Below are positions 24,472 to 32,242 of a DNA stretch of 57,074 nt, piece by piece. Source of the DNA: an uncultured Muribaculaceae bacterium (lineage in GTDB: Bacteria; Bacteroidota; Bacteroidia; Bacteroidales; Muribaculaceae); assembly GCA_910578305.1 (NCBI GenBank), contig CAJTQH010000005.1, forward strand, positions 1-57,074. The letters run 5' to 3'. The notes under the pieces are model-generated. The model searched no databases. It was not told where the DNA came from and was given only the letters and a program-made list of their open reading frames with translations. Positions within the stretch are counted from its first letter, which is position 1; the number at the start of each line of letters is the position of its first letter. The translations under genes and the position numbers were made by a program.

Positions 24472-27018
24472 ATGCGCACCATACTTACCATAATTATGGC
24501 TGTGGTGACATTCATCTCAGCCAATGCCGACAGATACTACTATTCATTTGACAATACACCTGTGTCGGAGGCAATCGTCAGAATCAGTAAAGATCATCCA
24601 GAAGTCAATATATCCTTTATCTACAAGGAACTCGACAGTTACAAAACATCTGCAACAGTGCATACCGATGATGTCTACGATGCATTGCGCAGCACTATAG
24701 GACTCAATCCAGTCTCGATTATTGAGAAAGACGGAAATTACTACATAGAAGCTCTTCAGCATGGAAAGTTTTGCTACACAGGACGCGCCGTAGGCACTGA
24801 CAATGAGCCGGTAGTGGCTGCAACAGTGATGCTGCTTGCTCCGAAAGATTCAACGGTTGTGACCTACGGCATAACCGATGAGTCAGGTCGCTTCTCCATA
24901 CCGTGCGATCGTCCGGGGGTAATTGCCAAACTCACTTGTCTGGGATATGTGCCTGCGTACAAGGATTGTGAGTCTTTTGTTGTCGGTACAATAAGAATGA
25001 ACGAATTGCCGGTGCGATTAAAGGCCGTGAATGTTGAGGCCGACAATGCGTCATTGCTATCCGATAAAAGCATTTATAGACCTACCCCGCGCCAGAAAAA
25101 CGCCTCCCAGACAGCAACAGATCTGCTTGCCCGAATGGCGATTCCTCAACTTAATGCAAGGCTGGGAGCTTCTGATGTCACAACATCTTCCGGTCAGCCT
25201 GTGGCATTCTACATAGATTTTGTGCCGGCATCGGAAAATGATCTGAAAATGATGAGGATGTCAGATGTCAAAAGTGTCGAATATCTTGAATGTCCGTCAG
25301 ATCCAAGATTTCTGGGAAATAGAAACGTTATCAATTTCAGGATGATCAAATATGAGTATGGCGGATATGTAAAAGCGTTGGCTACTGAAAATTTTATAGC
25401 CAATTCCGGATTCGTGCAAGGTAATGCCCGGTTTATGAAAGACAAGATGACTTACGATATAATGGGATATGGTTATTATATGTCCAATAATCATTTCGGG
25501 GCGGATCAGACTGAGACATTCCGGTTGCCTGATGATGCGGGTGGTTTTGAATGTTTCCAACGAGAATCCTTAACAAAAACATCCAAATATCGCAGACATA
25601 ACTATGAGACGAGTCTCAGAGTGTTGTATTCTGGCGATAAAATTACTGCCAACAGTCAGATTTCGGTCGGACTTGACGACACGCCTCATCATGACAATGC
25701 GGGTGTGGTGAAATATACGGATAATCATTCTGTACAATCCGATTATAATACGGCCTCTGATTCGAAAGCAAAATATCTCGGATATAATGGATATTATTAT
25801 TTCAGCCTGCCGGCTGACAACTCATTGGCGGCATCCATCAGTTATTCATATTCGAATACCAACCAGAGTTCTCAACATATTGAGTCAGAGATTGCTCCTA
25901 TATATAATAGTGCGAGAGACAACACCCATAAAGGGAATGTCGGATTGAATTACAACCAATCACTCTCTGAAAAACATTCTTTTATGGCACACGTCAGAGG
26001 CTTGTATGAACATAATCGCACCCACTATTCTGGCTCGGTTGATGCACTCGATAATTCAACGACAAAGTTCGGGCAGATTGGTGCTACATATAACTTTACA
26101 GATACCAAGTTATCTGCTTCATTGGGCTTTGGTTGGAACTGGTTGTCGACGGAACTCAATGACAATAAGACGGTATCAGACTATCCGTATGCCGATGCGT
26201 CATTGCGCTTTGTGCCAAACAGGCGAAATTCATTCGGAGCAGTGTTCCATTATTCAGTATGGCCGCCTTCATCCAACTATAAAAGCGAAAACATCATACA
26301 GGTATCACCATTTCTATGGCATACAGGAAATCCAAAGTTGAAATCACACAGGAGTTATGACATAGGTATTAACTATACTTTTATTCCATCAAATAAATTC
26401 AACATGACAGTATTCGCTAATACTTGGCTTGTCGGTCATAGAGCGGCTTTTGTGTATGAAGCTACTTCGCAAGGGATAATAAGGACTATACGGCAACCGA
26501 TCGGTCGGTTCGGCCATTACAACTATGGTATAAATGCCACTGCAAATTGTATGGATGGTAAACTTTATTTTTCAGGACAATTGGCACAGCTTTTCGTTCA
26601 CAACGGATTGCCATATAATGTTGATCGTTCGTATATAATTTTTTATCTTCAGGCACTTTACTATTTGGGCGCTTTCAATTTTGCCATATCGTATAATTCA
26701 GAAAACGCCACCGATAATTACAATTCCATGTCGGGGATTTGGACTAAAAACAAAGATATATTTGTTGTGCAGGCCGGATGGAGCAATGCCTCATGGAATG
26801 TGAGGCTGACTGCTCAGAATCTTCAAAGATGGAACTGGAAATCATCACATGACACGATGCATAGCGACCATTATTCGGTCAATAAATGGATCAGTAATGC
26901 ATCAGGTCATGCTTTTGTTCAAATTTCTGTAACCTATACATTGGGTTTTGGTAAACAAATCAAACAAGGCAATGATATATCCAAACAGTCAGGAGCGTCT
27001 TCCGGTATTCTGAAATAA
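24472..27018 (+). CDS. Outer membrane barrel with N-terminal STN signalling domain
   Basis: An 848-residue outer membrane protein and third member of the sigma operon. A signal peptide (about 1-19) is followed by an STN/secretin short N-terminal domain (about 22-95: FDNTPVSEAIVRISKDHP, DALRSTIGL), a carboxypeptidase-regulatory-like domain (about 98-185: GRAVGTDNEPVVAATVML), a plug-like region (about 205-300: VAFYIDFVPASENDL, VEYLECPSDPRF) and the barrel. STN domains in FecA-type transducers pass a ligand signal to the anti-sigma factor, which fits the neighbours. It ends in the tail GFGKQ then SGASSGILK, shared with the barrel at 7216. Ligand unknown. Confidence 0.87.
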   Translation: MRTILTIIMAVVTFISANADRYYYSFDNTPVSEAIVRISKDHPEVNISFIYKELDSYKTSATVHTDDVYDALRSTIGLNPVSIIEKDGNYYIEALQHGKFCYTGRAVGTDNEPVVAATVMLLAPKDSTVVTYGITDESGRFSIPCDRPGVIAKLTCLGYVPAYKDCESFVVGTIRMNELPVRLKAVNVEADNASLLSDKSIYRPTPRQKNASQTATDLLARMAIPQLNARLGASDVTTSSGQPVAFYIDFVPASENDLKMMRMSDVKSVEYLECPSDPRFLGNRNVINFRMIKYEYGGYVKALATENFIANSGFVQGNARFMKDKMTYDIMGYGYYMSNNHFGADQTETFRLPDDAGGFECFQRESLTKTSKYRRHNYETSLRVLYSGDKITANSQISVGLDDTPHHDNAGVVKYTDNHSVQSDYNTASDSKAKYLGYNGYYYFSLPADNSLAASISYSYSNTNQSSQHIESEIAPIYNSARDNTHKGNVGLNYNQSLSEKHSFMAHVRGLYEHNRTHYSGSVDALDNSTTKFGQIGATYNFTDTKLSASLGFGWNWLSTELNDNKTVSDYPYADASLRFVPNRRNSFGAVFHYSVWPPSSNYKSENIIQVSPFLWHTGNPKLKSHRSYDIGINYTFIPSNKFNMTVFANTWLVGHRAAFVYEATSQGIIRTIRQPIGRFGHYNYGINATANCMDGKLYFSGQLAQLFVHNGLPYNVDRSYIIFYLQALYYLGAFNFAISYNSENATDNYNSMSGIWTKNKDIFVVQAGWSNASWNVRLTAQNLQRWNWKSSHDTMHSDHYSVNKWISNASGHAFVQISVTYTLGFGKQIKQGNDISKQSGASSGILK

Positions 27019-27047
27019 CAGGCTGCTTTATCATACGAAGTGGCAAG

Positions 27048-27069
27048 CTCCCGGCAGTGATGTCGGGAG
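27048..27069 (+). terminator. Hairpin terminator with GTGA loop (copy B)
   Basis: Same stem and loop as 23210-23231; here it lies 29 bp after the stop of the STN-barrel gene and would end that operon. Confidence 0.65.
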
Positions 27070-27144
27070 TCATCATTTTGTCTGCAACCCTGATATTTCG
27101 CTATCTTTGCATCATGTGGATGAAAAGAAAAAATTTTATATTGC
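27048..27144 (+). repeat. 97-bp direct repeat, copy B
   Basis: Second copy of the terminator/promoter/leader segment at 23210-23306, about 93% identical. It includes the GTGA hairpin (27048-27069) and the -7 box TATCTTTG (27102-27109). Here it is joined to the last part of a barrel gene instead of a sigma factor gene. Confidence 0.85.
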
Positions 27145-27148
27145 AAAT

Positions 27149-27346
27149 ATGTTCAGAGATGATTGGCTTGCTTCGACACAGACCTTAAATGGCTCGATAT
27201 ATTCGGACACTATGTTTCAGGGAGGCACATATTATCATCGGCGGCTCAACCTATCAATAACATATACATTCGGATATGGTAAAAAAGTTCATAGAAGTAA
27301 CGAAGTTGGAGAACAATCCGGCGGTTCATCAGCAATCTTGAAATAA
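27149..27346 (+). pseudogene. C-terminal remnant of a third barrel gene
   Basis: About 65 residues that match only the end of a barrel: NLSITYTFGYGKKV, then the tail SGGSSAILK, like the last strands of the proteins at 7216 and 24472. Upstream of it there is no plug or barrel, only the copied promoter segment, with the reading frame open back to 27107. The simplest history is duplication of the whole sigma/anti-sigma/barrel operon followed by an internal deletion that kept the promoter and the gene end. No signal peptide, so no functional product is expected. Confidence 0.75.
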
Positions 27347-27382
27347 ACACCGTAAATCCATGACCTTGTCTGTTTACGGTGT
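27347..27382. terminator. 10-bp perfect hairpin after the barrel remnant
   Basis: ACACCGTAAA 27347-27356 and TTTACGGTGT 27373-27382 are perfect inverse complements. The stem starts right after the stop codon; the following U tract is weak, so it may act as a terminator from either side (the gene at 27429 converges). Confidence 0.5.
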
Positions 27383-27428
27383 ATCATAAACCTACCGTGG
27401 CAATGAAGGATAGGTGTATTGGATATTT

Positions 27429-27842
27429 TTATTTACGCATGAAAAACTTGATTCTCTTTATAATGTGTCCTGTCAAAAGAAAAATCATCAGGAATCCTAA
27501 CTTTCCATGTACTCCGCCTATGGGCGCATGATTGAATGTAGCCAACCAATGTATTAAGGCAATTATCCCGGTAATCAGTGTAAGCAATGAAATCCACCAA
27601 AGAATGCGTGTAAATTGGCTCTTTAAATTGTGAAATTTTACGAACCAGTTGCAAAATCCGAAATGCAGTAATATGTGATATACGGCCATGCCAATGAACA
27701 GTAATCCGACGATGATGTGAATCCACACTGATGTTAGTCCATTGCTATGGGTTGCTTCAAGTTGTACGCCGGAAATTAGTATAGCTATTGTAAGAATAAG
27801 CAGATTCCAGTCGCATATTTTTAGCTTAGTGATCTTCTTCAT
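27429..27842 (-). CDS. Four-helix membrane protein, DUF4405/cytochrome b-like
   Basis: A 137-residue protein with four membrane helices (about 13-30, 40-60, 80-100 and 112-128). Histidines lie in or near them (WIHI, HILLHFG, IHWL, GVHGKLG, TGHII), which fits a heme-b-binding four-helix bundle of the DUF4405/cytochrome b561-like kind. The start follows a -7 box by only 4 bp. It stands alone, convergent with the barrel remnant. Heme binding is inferred from histidine placement. Confidence 0.6.
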   Translation of the reverse strand: MKKITKLKICDWNLLILTIAILISGVQLEATHSNGLTSVWIHIIVGLLFIGMAVYHILLHFGFCNWFVKFHNLKSQFTRILWWISLLTLITGIIALIHWLATFNHAPIGGVHGKLGFLMIFLLTGHIIKRIKFFMRK

Positions 27843-27846
27843 AATA

Positions 27847-27854
27847 CAAAATTA
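27847..27854 (-). promoter_or_regulatory. -7 promoter box of the four-helix membrane protein, near-leaderless
   Basis: TAATTTTG on the minus strand, 4 bp upstream of the ATG at 27842. Confidence 0.55.
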
Positions 27855-27917
27855 CTGATTTTAATGATATTTCAATGCTTCATGGATTTAGCGCGTTTCG
27901 TCTAACGAATATGCTGG

Positions 27918-27978
27918 CCATTAAAATCCAACACCACCGAGAGATGCCAGAGCCACCCTCGGCGGCAATCCTTAATGG
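27918..27978. other. Nested inverted repeats in an intergenic region
   Basis: CCATTAA 27918-27924 pairs with TTAATGG 27972-27978, and CCACCGAG 27934-27941 pairs with CTCGGCGG 27958-27965 (one mismatch). The region 27843-28126 otherwise has no supported gene. It could be a structured RNA or a decayed element; no name assigned. Confidence 0.35.
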
Positions 27979-28126
27979 TGTATCGATGTTGAAATATTCT
28001 TTTTGCCACTAAGATCTCGGTATTGTAATAATAATTCGTATGGGAGAAGAAATTCATGAAAAATTAAGTTCTTATATAATAATGCTGCTTTGAGGCGTTA
28101 AATATATATTCGAAATATCAAAACGT

Positions 28127-28558
28127 ATGGAATAATTATCTGATAGTGAACGGTGAGATTGTAGGTCCGATGACAGCACGTCAACTGGTGTCCTACAATA
28201 TCGATGAACAGACTTCGGTAAGTGTCGACGGCATCGAGTGGAAGCCGCTATACTATATAAGTATCCGGAGGTGATGTATGAGTATCGGAATCAAATGTAC
28301 ATGAATCCATCGTATTCAGATGCGGAGTCGAAGCGGATATTGTGCGGTGTACTGGCCATTCTGATAGGAACGCTCGGCATACATTACTTTTTGATGGGCA
28401 AGACTCGGGCCGGTATATTCACCATATTGTTATCGTTGGTATCATGCGGACTTTGGGGTGTAGTCATGTTCGTACAGGGCATAATGATGCTCATTATGTC
28501 CGATATGGAATTTAGAAGCAAATATATTGACACGCCATCTTCGTTTCCGATTTTCTGA
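28127..28558 (+). pseudogene. GYF_2-TM2 domain membrane protein with two compensating frameshifts
   Basis: Read with two corrections this is one small protein. After ATG 28127 an extra G (28130) shifts into the frame that encodes a GYF_2-type domain (NYLIVNGEIVGPMTARQLV, then VDGIEWKPLYY). That frame stops at 28272. Near 28250-28262 a missing base returns it to the original frame, which encodes the TM2 domain (GVLAILIGTLGIHYFLMGKT, two helices) to 28558. GYF_2-TM2 fusions are common in Bacteroidetes. As written, only the TM2 part (start at 28238 or a later ATG) is translatable. Both shifts could be sequencing errors, but two in 130 bp makes decay plausible. Confidence 0.65.
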
Positions 28559-28561
28559 CGA

Positions 28562-29101
28562 TTATTTCACGCCGTAGACCGTATGGTGAAGCTGTGATGC
28601 GGCATCGGCAGTGTCTATGCCGGAGTCTGTGCCAGCTGTCATCAGCATAAGTGGCACGGGCGGAAGTCCGAGGCCATAAGGCGGCTGTGTGTAGCTGAAC
28701 GAACGGTGGGCTGTAAAGCCACATCGTTCGTAGAATCGAATACGCCGATCGGCCATATCGTTGGCTCCCGGCAGTTCTACTTCGAGCACCACGGGGTGCG
28801 ACATAAGTCCGACAAACTCTGTGATGGCAGCAGCTCCTATGCCATTGCCGCGAGTGGAAGGCGAAACGGCAAAATGTTCCACATAGATTATACCTTTAAG
28901 CTGCCACCATGTGATGAATCCGCACACATTGCCTTCGTATGTGATGAGAGAGAGCCGCAGTGGTGACGACGGGTCGGCGACGCGGGATTCGATGTCGCCC
29001 CACTCTCTGCGCTCTTCAGGCGGGAATGATGAGTGGTACAGTTCTTTTATTATCGAAGGTATGGGGCTGTTATGGTCGTGTAGAGTCAGTAGATTTGTCA
29101 T
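28562..29101 (-). CDS. GNAT family N-acetyltransferase
   Basis: A 179-residue acetyl-CoA-dependent acetyltransferase. The core has YVEHFAVSPSTRGNGIGAAAI, where R/Q-x-x-G-x-G/A of motif A binds the coenzyme, then LEVELP and RIRFYERCGFTA, the usual beta-5/helix-4 end. The acceptor substrate cannot be read from sequence. Its start overlaps the end of the upstream VanZ-like gene by 32 bp, so the two form a small minus-strand operon. Confidence 0.85.
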   Translation of the reverse strand: MTNLLTLHDHNSPIPSIIKELYHSSFPPEERREWGDIESRVADPSSPLRLSLITYEGNVCGFITWWQLKGIIYVEHFAVSPSTRGNGIGAAAITEFVGLMSHPVVLEVELPGANDMADRRIRFYERCGFTAHRSFSYTQPPYGLGLPPVPLMLMTAGTDSGIDTADAASQLHHTVYGVK

Positions 29102-29510
29102 TGATATATCGTAAGATGTAATTGATAACAGGTATTAATATCAGAGGCATGATTATGGCTCCTGCGGCATCGGCGGCAAAATCGGCTACATCGCCGCTGC
29201 GTCCCATCTGCATGTGTTGCTGAAGTATCTCGATGAACCCGCCGATGAGGATAGATATCACCATTGACGTTATTGCCGGACGCAACCTCACTTTTGGCCG
29301 ATGCCGGCATGTGTCAAACACAAGCACGGTGGCCAGTGCTCCAAACATCATAGCGTGGGCTACCTTGTCGAAATGAGGCCATGGCATGGCATCGGGCATC
29401 TCATCGCTCGGCATGAGGGTAAGAATGGCGATGGTTATGACTATCGCAACGGTCAGTGACCATCGTGGTATGCGACTGACCATGTCGGTGAGTATGCGGG
29501 TTGAATTCAT
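29070..29510 (-). CDS. VanZ family membrane protein
   Basis: A 146-residue protein with four membrane helices and VanZ features: LTLMPSDEMP after helix 1, FDKVAHAMMFGALATVL in the middle, and the late segment IEILQQHMQMGRSGDVADFAADAAG. VanZ relatives are linked to envelope or lipoglycopeptide phenotypes in some bacteria, but the role here is unknown. The start 29510 lies 6 bp after a -7 box (29517-29524). Confidence 0.85.
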   Translation of the reverse strand: MNSTRILTDMVSRIPRWSLTVAIVITIAILTLMPSDEMPDAMPWPHFDKVAHAMMFGALATVLVFDTCRHRPKVRLRPAITSMVISILIGGFIEILQQHMQMGRSGDVADFAADAAGAIIMPLILIPVINYILRYINDKSTDSTRP

Positions 29511-29516
29511 TGATTG

Positions 29517-29524
29517 CAAAAATA
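29517..29524 (-). promoter_or_regulatory. -7 promoter box of the VanZ/GNAT operon, near-leaderless
   Basis: TATTTTTG on the minus strand matches TAnnTTTG and ends 6 bp before the ATG at 29510. Confidence 0.5.
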
Positions 29525-29591
29525 CTAATTTTAAGGCTAAATGCTGTCAGGTGAATCTGAAAATGATTAAATTTGCTTGCAATAATCCGAA

Positions 29592-29599
29592 TATATTTG
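29592..29599 (+). promoter_or_regulatory. -7 promoter box of the symporter gene
   Basis: TATATTTG ends 5 bp before the ATG at 29605. A TTTG at 29572-29575 lies at roughly -33. It excludes the long upstream in-frame extension to 29386. Confidence 0.6.
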
Positions 29600-29604
29600 T
29601 AGAT

Positions 29605-30969
29605 ATGGCTTCAAAAATTCAATTTGCTTCGAAGATAGGTATGATTGCTGCAACGGTTGGTTCAGCAGTAGGGCTGGGCAATGTGTGGCGTTTTCCGGCC
29701 GAAGTACAGGCCAACGGCGGCGCGGCTTTCCTGTTGGTCTATGTGGCGTGTGTGCTGCTGCTCGGCATACCGGTGATGTTAAGTGAGTTTGCTCTCGGAC
29801 GTGCCGGACAGAGCGATGCCGTGGGTGCGTTCGGCAAGGTCGGTGCTGCACGTCCATGGAAAGCGGTGGGTGGCCTGGCTGTGCTTGCGAGCTATATGAT
29901 ATTGTGTTTCTATATGGTTGTAGCCGGATGGACATTTGAATATCTGCTTCAGTCGATATCAGGCGGATTGCTTGACCCGATATCGGGTGAGACCGGTCTG
30001 CATTCCCACTATGCCGCCAAGATGGACAGTTTTATTACCGACAGTGTAAATCCGTTGGTAAATACTTATATGATGATATTGATAAACATAGTGGTGCTCA
30101 TAGCCGGTGTGCGCAAGGGTATCGAACGGATGTCTAATGTGGCAATGCCGCTGCTGTTTGTCATTCTGGTGCTGTTTGCCGTAGTCAGTCTCTCATTGCC
30201 GGGGGCATCGGCCGGACTGGATTATTTCCTGCATCCCGATTTCAGTAAGATCACTCCGGGAGTCGTGGTCAATGCGTTGGGGCAGGCATTCTTTTCGCTT
30301 AGTCTCGGTATGGGTATATTGATAACCTATGCCGCATATTATCCGAAAGATACTCGTTTGGTGCAGACTTCTGTGGTGGTGTCGCTGCTTGATCTGCTTG
30401 TAGCGGTGATGATGGGACTTATAATATTTCCGGCAGTCACCACATTTGGGCTTTCAGGAGAGGGCATGCAGGGAGCCACTCTGGTGTTCGTTACTCTTCC
30501 GGAGGTGTTTGCGCAGCTTCCGGCCACGCAGTTGTGGGCCATCCTGTTTTTCCTGTTGCTCACATTGGCAGCTCTTACTTCAACCATATCCATAGCCGAG
30601 GTAACAGTAGCATTTATCAGCGACAAATTCAAGATCGGACGTGTGAAGTCATGTCTGATAGTGCTTTTGCCCTTGTTCGCTCTGAGTACGGTGTGTTCCC
30701 TGTCGATGGGGCCGTGGAGCGATGTGCTTGTGTGCGGCATGAATATTTTCGATCTTCTCGATAATGTGGCCACCAATCTCATGCTGCCAATAGGATCTAT
30801 ATTCCTGTGTGTGTATATGGGATGGTTTGCGCCCAAGGGAATGTTTAAGGATCAGCTTACCAACTTTGGTACTGTCAGGTCGCGTCTATATGTTCCGGTG
30901 CTGTTTGTCGTACGATATATCGCGCCGTTGCTTATATGTGTGGTGCTGGTGTCTTATTTTATAAGGTGA
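29605..30969 (+). CDS. Sodium-dependent transporter, SNF/NSS family
   Basis: A 454-residue integral membrane protein of the sodium:neurotransmitter symporter family, with about 11-12 helices. Diagnostic elements: GSAVGLGNVWRFPAEVQANGG in helix 1 (sodium and substrate site), LSEFALGR after helix 2, and helix-6 region LGQAFFSLSLGMG. It imports an amino acid or related compound with sodium; the substrate is not readable. The start is set by the promoter at 29592. The stop overlaps the start of the small gene that follows (TGATG). Confidence 0.92.
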   Translation: MASKIQFASKIGMIAATVGSAVGLGNVWRFPAEVQANGGAAFLLVYVACVLLLGIPVMLSEFALGRAGQSDAVGAFGKVGAARPWKAVGGLAVLASYMILCFYMVVAGWTFEYLLQSISGGLLDPISGETGLHSHYAAKMDSFITDSVNPLVNTYMMILINIVVLIAGVRKGIERMSNVAMPLLFVILVLFAVVSLSLPGASAGLDYFLHPDFSKITPGVVVNALGQAFFSLSLGMGILITYAAYYPKDTRLVQTSVVVSLLDLLVAVMMGLIIFPAVTTFGLSGEGMQGATLVFVTLPEVFAQLPATQLWAILFFLLLTLAALTSTISIAEVTVAFISDKFKIGRVKSCLIVLLPLFALSTVCSLSMGPWSDVLVCGMNIFDLLDNVATNLMLPIGSIFLCVYMGWFAPKGMFKDQLTNFGTVRSRLYVPVLFVVRYIAPLLICVVLVSYFIR

Positions 30970-31298
30970 TGGGACGATTTTCTTCAGGTGAGCGTCGCGG
31001 AGCCATCGTGCTGGTTGCATTGATGACTTTGATAGTTGTGGCTATGGCGTGGCTTGCCGGTAAGCATCATTATGCACCCCCGCCATCGTCGCTGCTTCCG
31101 CCGGAGCCGGTGAAAGTAACGACACGTACAGACTCAGCCGCCGCTCATCGACGCCGTGGCGGTAGGCGTCGTAAGGCCGATGGCGATAGCGCCTCAATGG
31201 TATCTTCGCGTAGAAAAGCCCGGAAGTCGGAGCCGAAAAGTCTGCCGCAGCGCAGTAGTCCGCTCGATCGTCCGGTAGCACCTGTCGACCGGCAATAG
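30969..31298 (+). CDS. Small membrane protein with basic tail, coupled to the symporter
   Basis: A 109-residue protein: one membrane helix (about 10-30), a proline-rich stretch (PPPSSLLPPEP) and a strongly basic tail (HRRRGGRRRKADG, SSRRKARKSE). The start overlaps the symporter stop, so translation is coupled. No family recognised. It could be a small accessory subunit of the symporter, or a fast-evolving protein of unrelated role; coupling is the only evidence. Confidence 0.6.
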   Translation: MGRFSSGERRGAIVLVALMTLIVVAMAWLAGKHHYAPPPSSLLPPEPVKVTTRTDSAAAHRRRGGRRRKADGDSASMVSSRRKARKSEPKSLPQRSSPLDRPVAPVDRQ

Positions 31299-31313
31299 CA
31301 AAGTCGGAGCGAC

Positions 31314-31321
31314 TAAATTTG
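31314..31321 (+). promoter_or_regulatory. -7 promoter box of folP
   Basis: TAAATTTG matches the consensus, 51 bp before the ATG at 31373. A second, weaker box TAAATTCG is at 31342-31349. Confidence 0.55.
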
Positions 31322-31372
31322 TATATCACGCTAATTCTCCCTAAATTCGCAGTAATAAAACATCATATATCC

Positions 31373-32230
31373 ATGACTCATTTCCGGCCATTTACCATCA
31401 ATATCCAGGGGCGTCTTGTCTGTATTGACAAACCTCAGGTGATGGGTATCGTAAATATCACTCCCGACTCGTTTTATGAACGCTCAAGGGTTGTGCATGC
31501 CGACGATATTACCGGACGCGTGGCGGCAATGGTGGCCGATGGTGCGGATATGCTCGATATAGGAGCTTATTCTTCACGACCCGGAGCATCGGAAGTGTCG
31601 GCTGAGGAAGAGATAGCCCGACTGCGTCACGGTGTGAGACTGGTGCGTGAGGCTGCTCCGGGAGTGCCTTTATCGGTGGATACATTTCGCGCGTCTGTGG
31701 CACGTGTGGCTGTCGAGGAACTTGGCGTTGACATTGTCAACGATATATCCGGAGGCAATCTCGACTCGGAGATGTTGCCGGAAGTGGCTCGTATGAAAGT
31801 TCCGTACATACTGATGCATATGCGTGGTACACCAGCCACAATGCAATCGCTCTGTCAGTACGATGAAGGCGTGACAGTGGGTGTGGTGCGTGAACTTTCG
31901 GCATCGGTGGAGCGGGCACGCAAACTCGGGATAAACGACATAATCGTTGATCCGGGATTTGGCTTCAGCAAGACGCTCGATCAGAACTATCGCATGCTGC
32001 ATGATCTGTCGCACATAGTACATGTATTCGGACTGCCAGTGCTTGTGGGAGTGTCGCGAAAGTCTATGATAACACGTCTGCTCGATATCACACCGCAGCA
32101 GGCTCTCAATGGGACTACGGTTGTCAATACGTTGGCTCTTGCCGCAGGAGCCTCTATTCTCAGAGTCCATGATGTGCGTGCTGCCAGAGAAGCTGTTGAT
32201 ATATATTCACACACACATATGTGTTTATAA
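31373..32230 (+). CDS. folP: Dihydropteroate synthase
   Basis: A 285-residue TIM-barrel enzyme that joins p-aminobenzoate to the pterin diphosphate in folate synthesis. Both family signatures are present: VMGIVNITPDSF near the start (diphosphate-binding loop) and DMLDIGAYSSRPGA. Later come VDTFRASVARVA, the IVDPGFGFSKT pterin-site block and the C-terminal VHDVRAAREAV. The start at 31373 begins the fold cleanly; the longer frame to 31319 adds no domain. cdaA follows after 12 bp, the folP-cdaA order usual in Bacteroidales. Confidence 0.96.
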   Translation: MTHFRPFTINIQGRLVCIDKPQVMGIVNITPDSFYERSRVVHADDITGRVAAMVADGADMLDIGAYSSRPGASEVSAEEEIARLRHGVRLVREAAPGVPLSVDTFRASVARVAVEELGVDIVNDISGGNLDSEMLPEVARMKVPYILMHMRGTPATMQSLCQYDEGVTVGVVRELSASVERARKLGINDIIVDPGFGFSKTLDQNYRMLHDLSHIVHVFGLPVLVGVSRKSMITRLLDITPQQALNGTTVVNTLALAAGASILRVHDVRAAREAVDIYSHTHMCL

Positions 32231-32242
32231 CCTACTACATAC

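Noticed and set aside
29386..29604. 73-codon N-terminal extension of the symporter
   Set aside because: It overlaps the divergent VanZ gene and lies upstream of the promoter at 29592; the protein family starts at MASKIQF.
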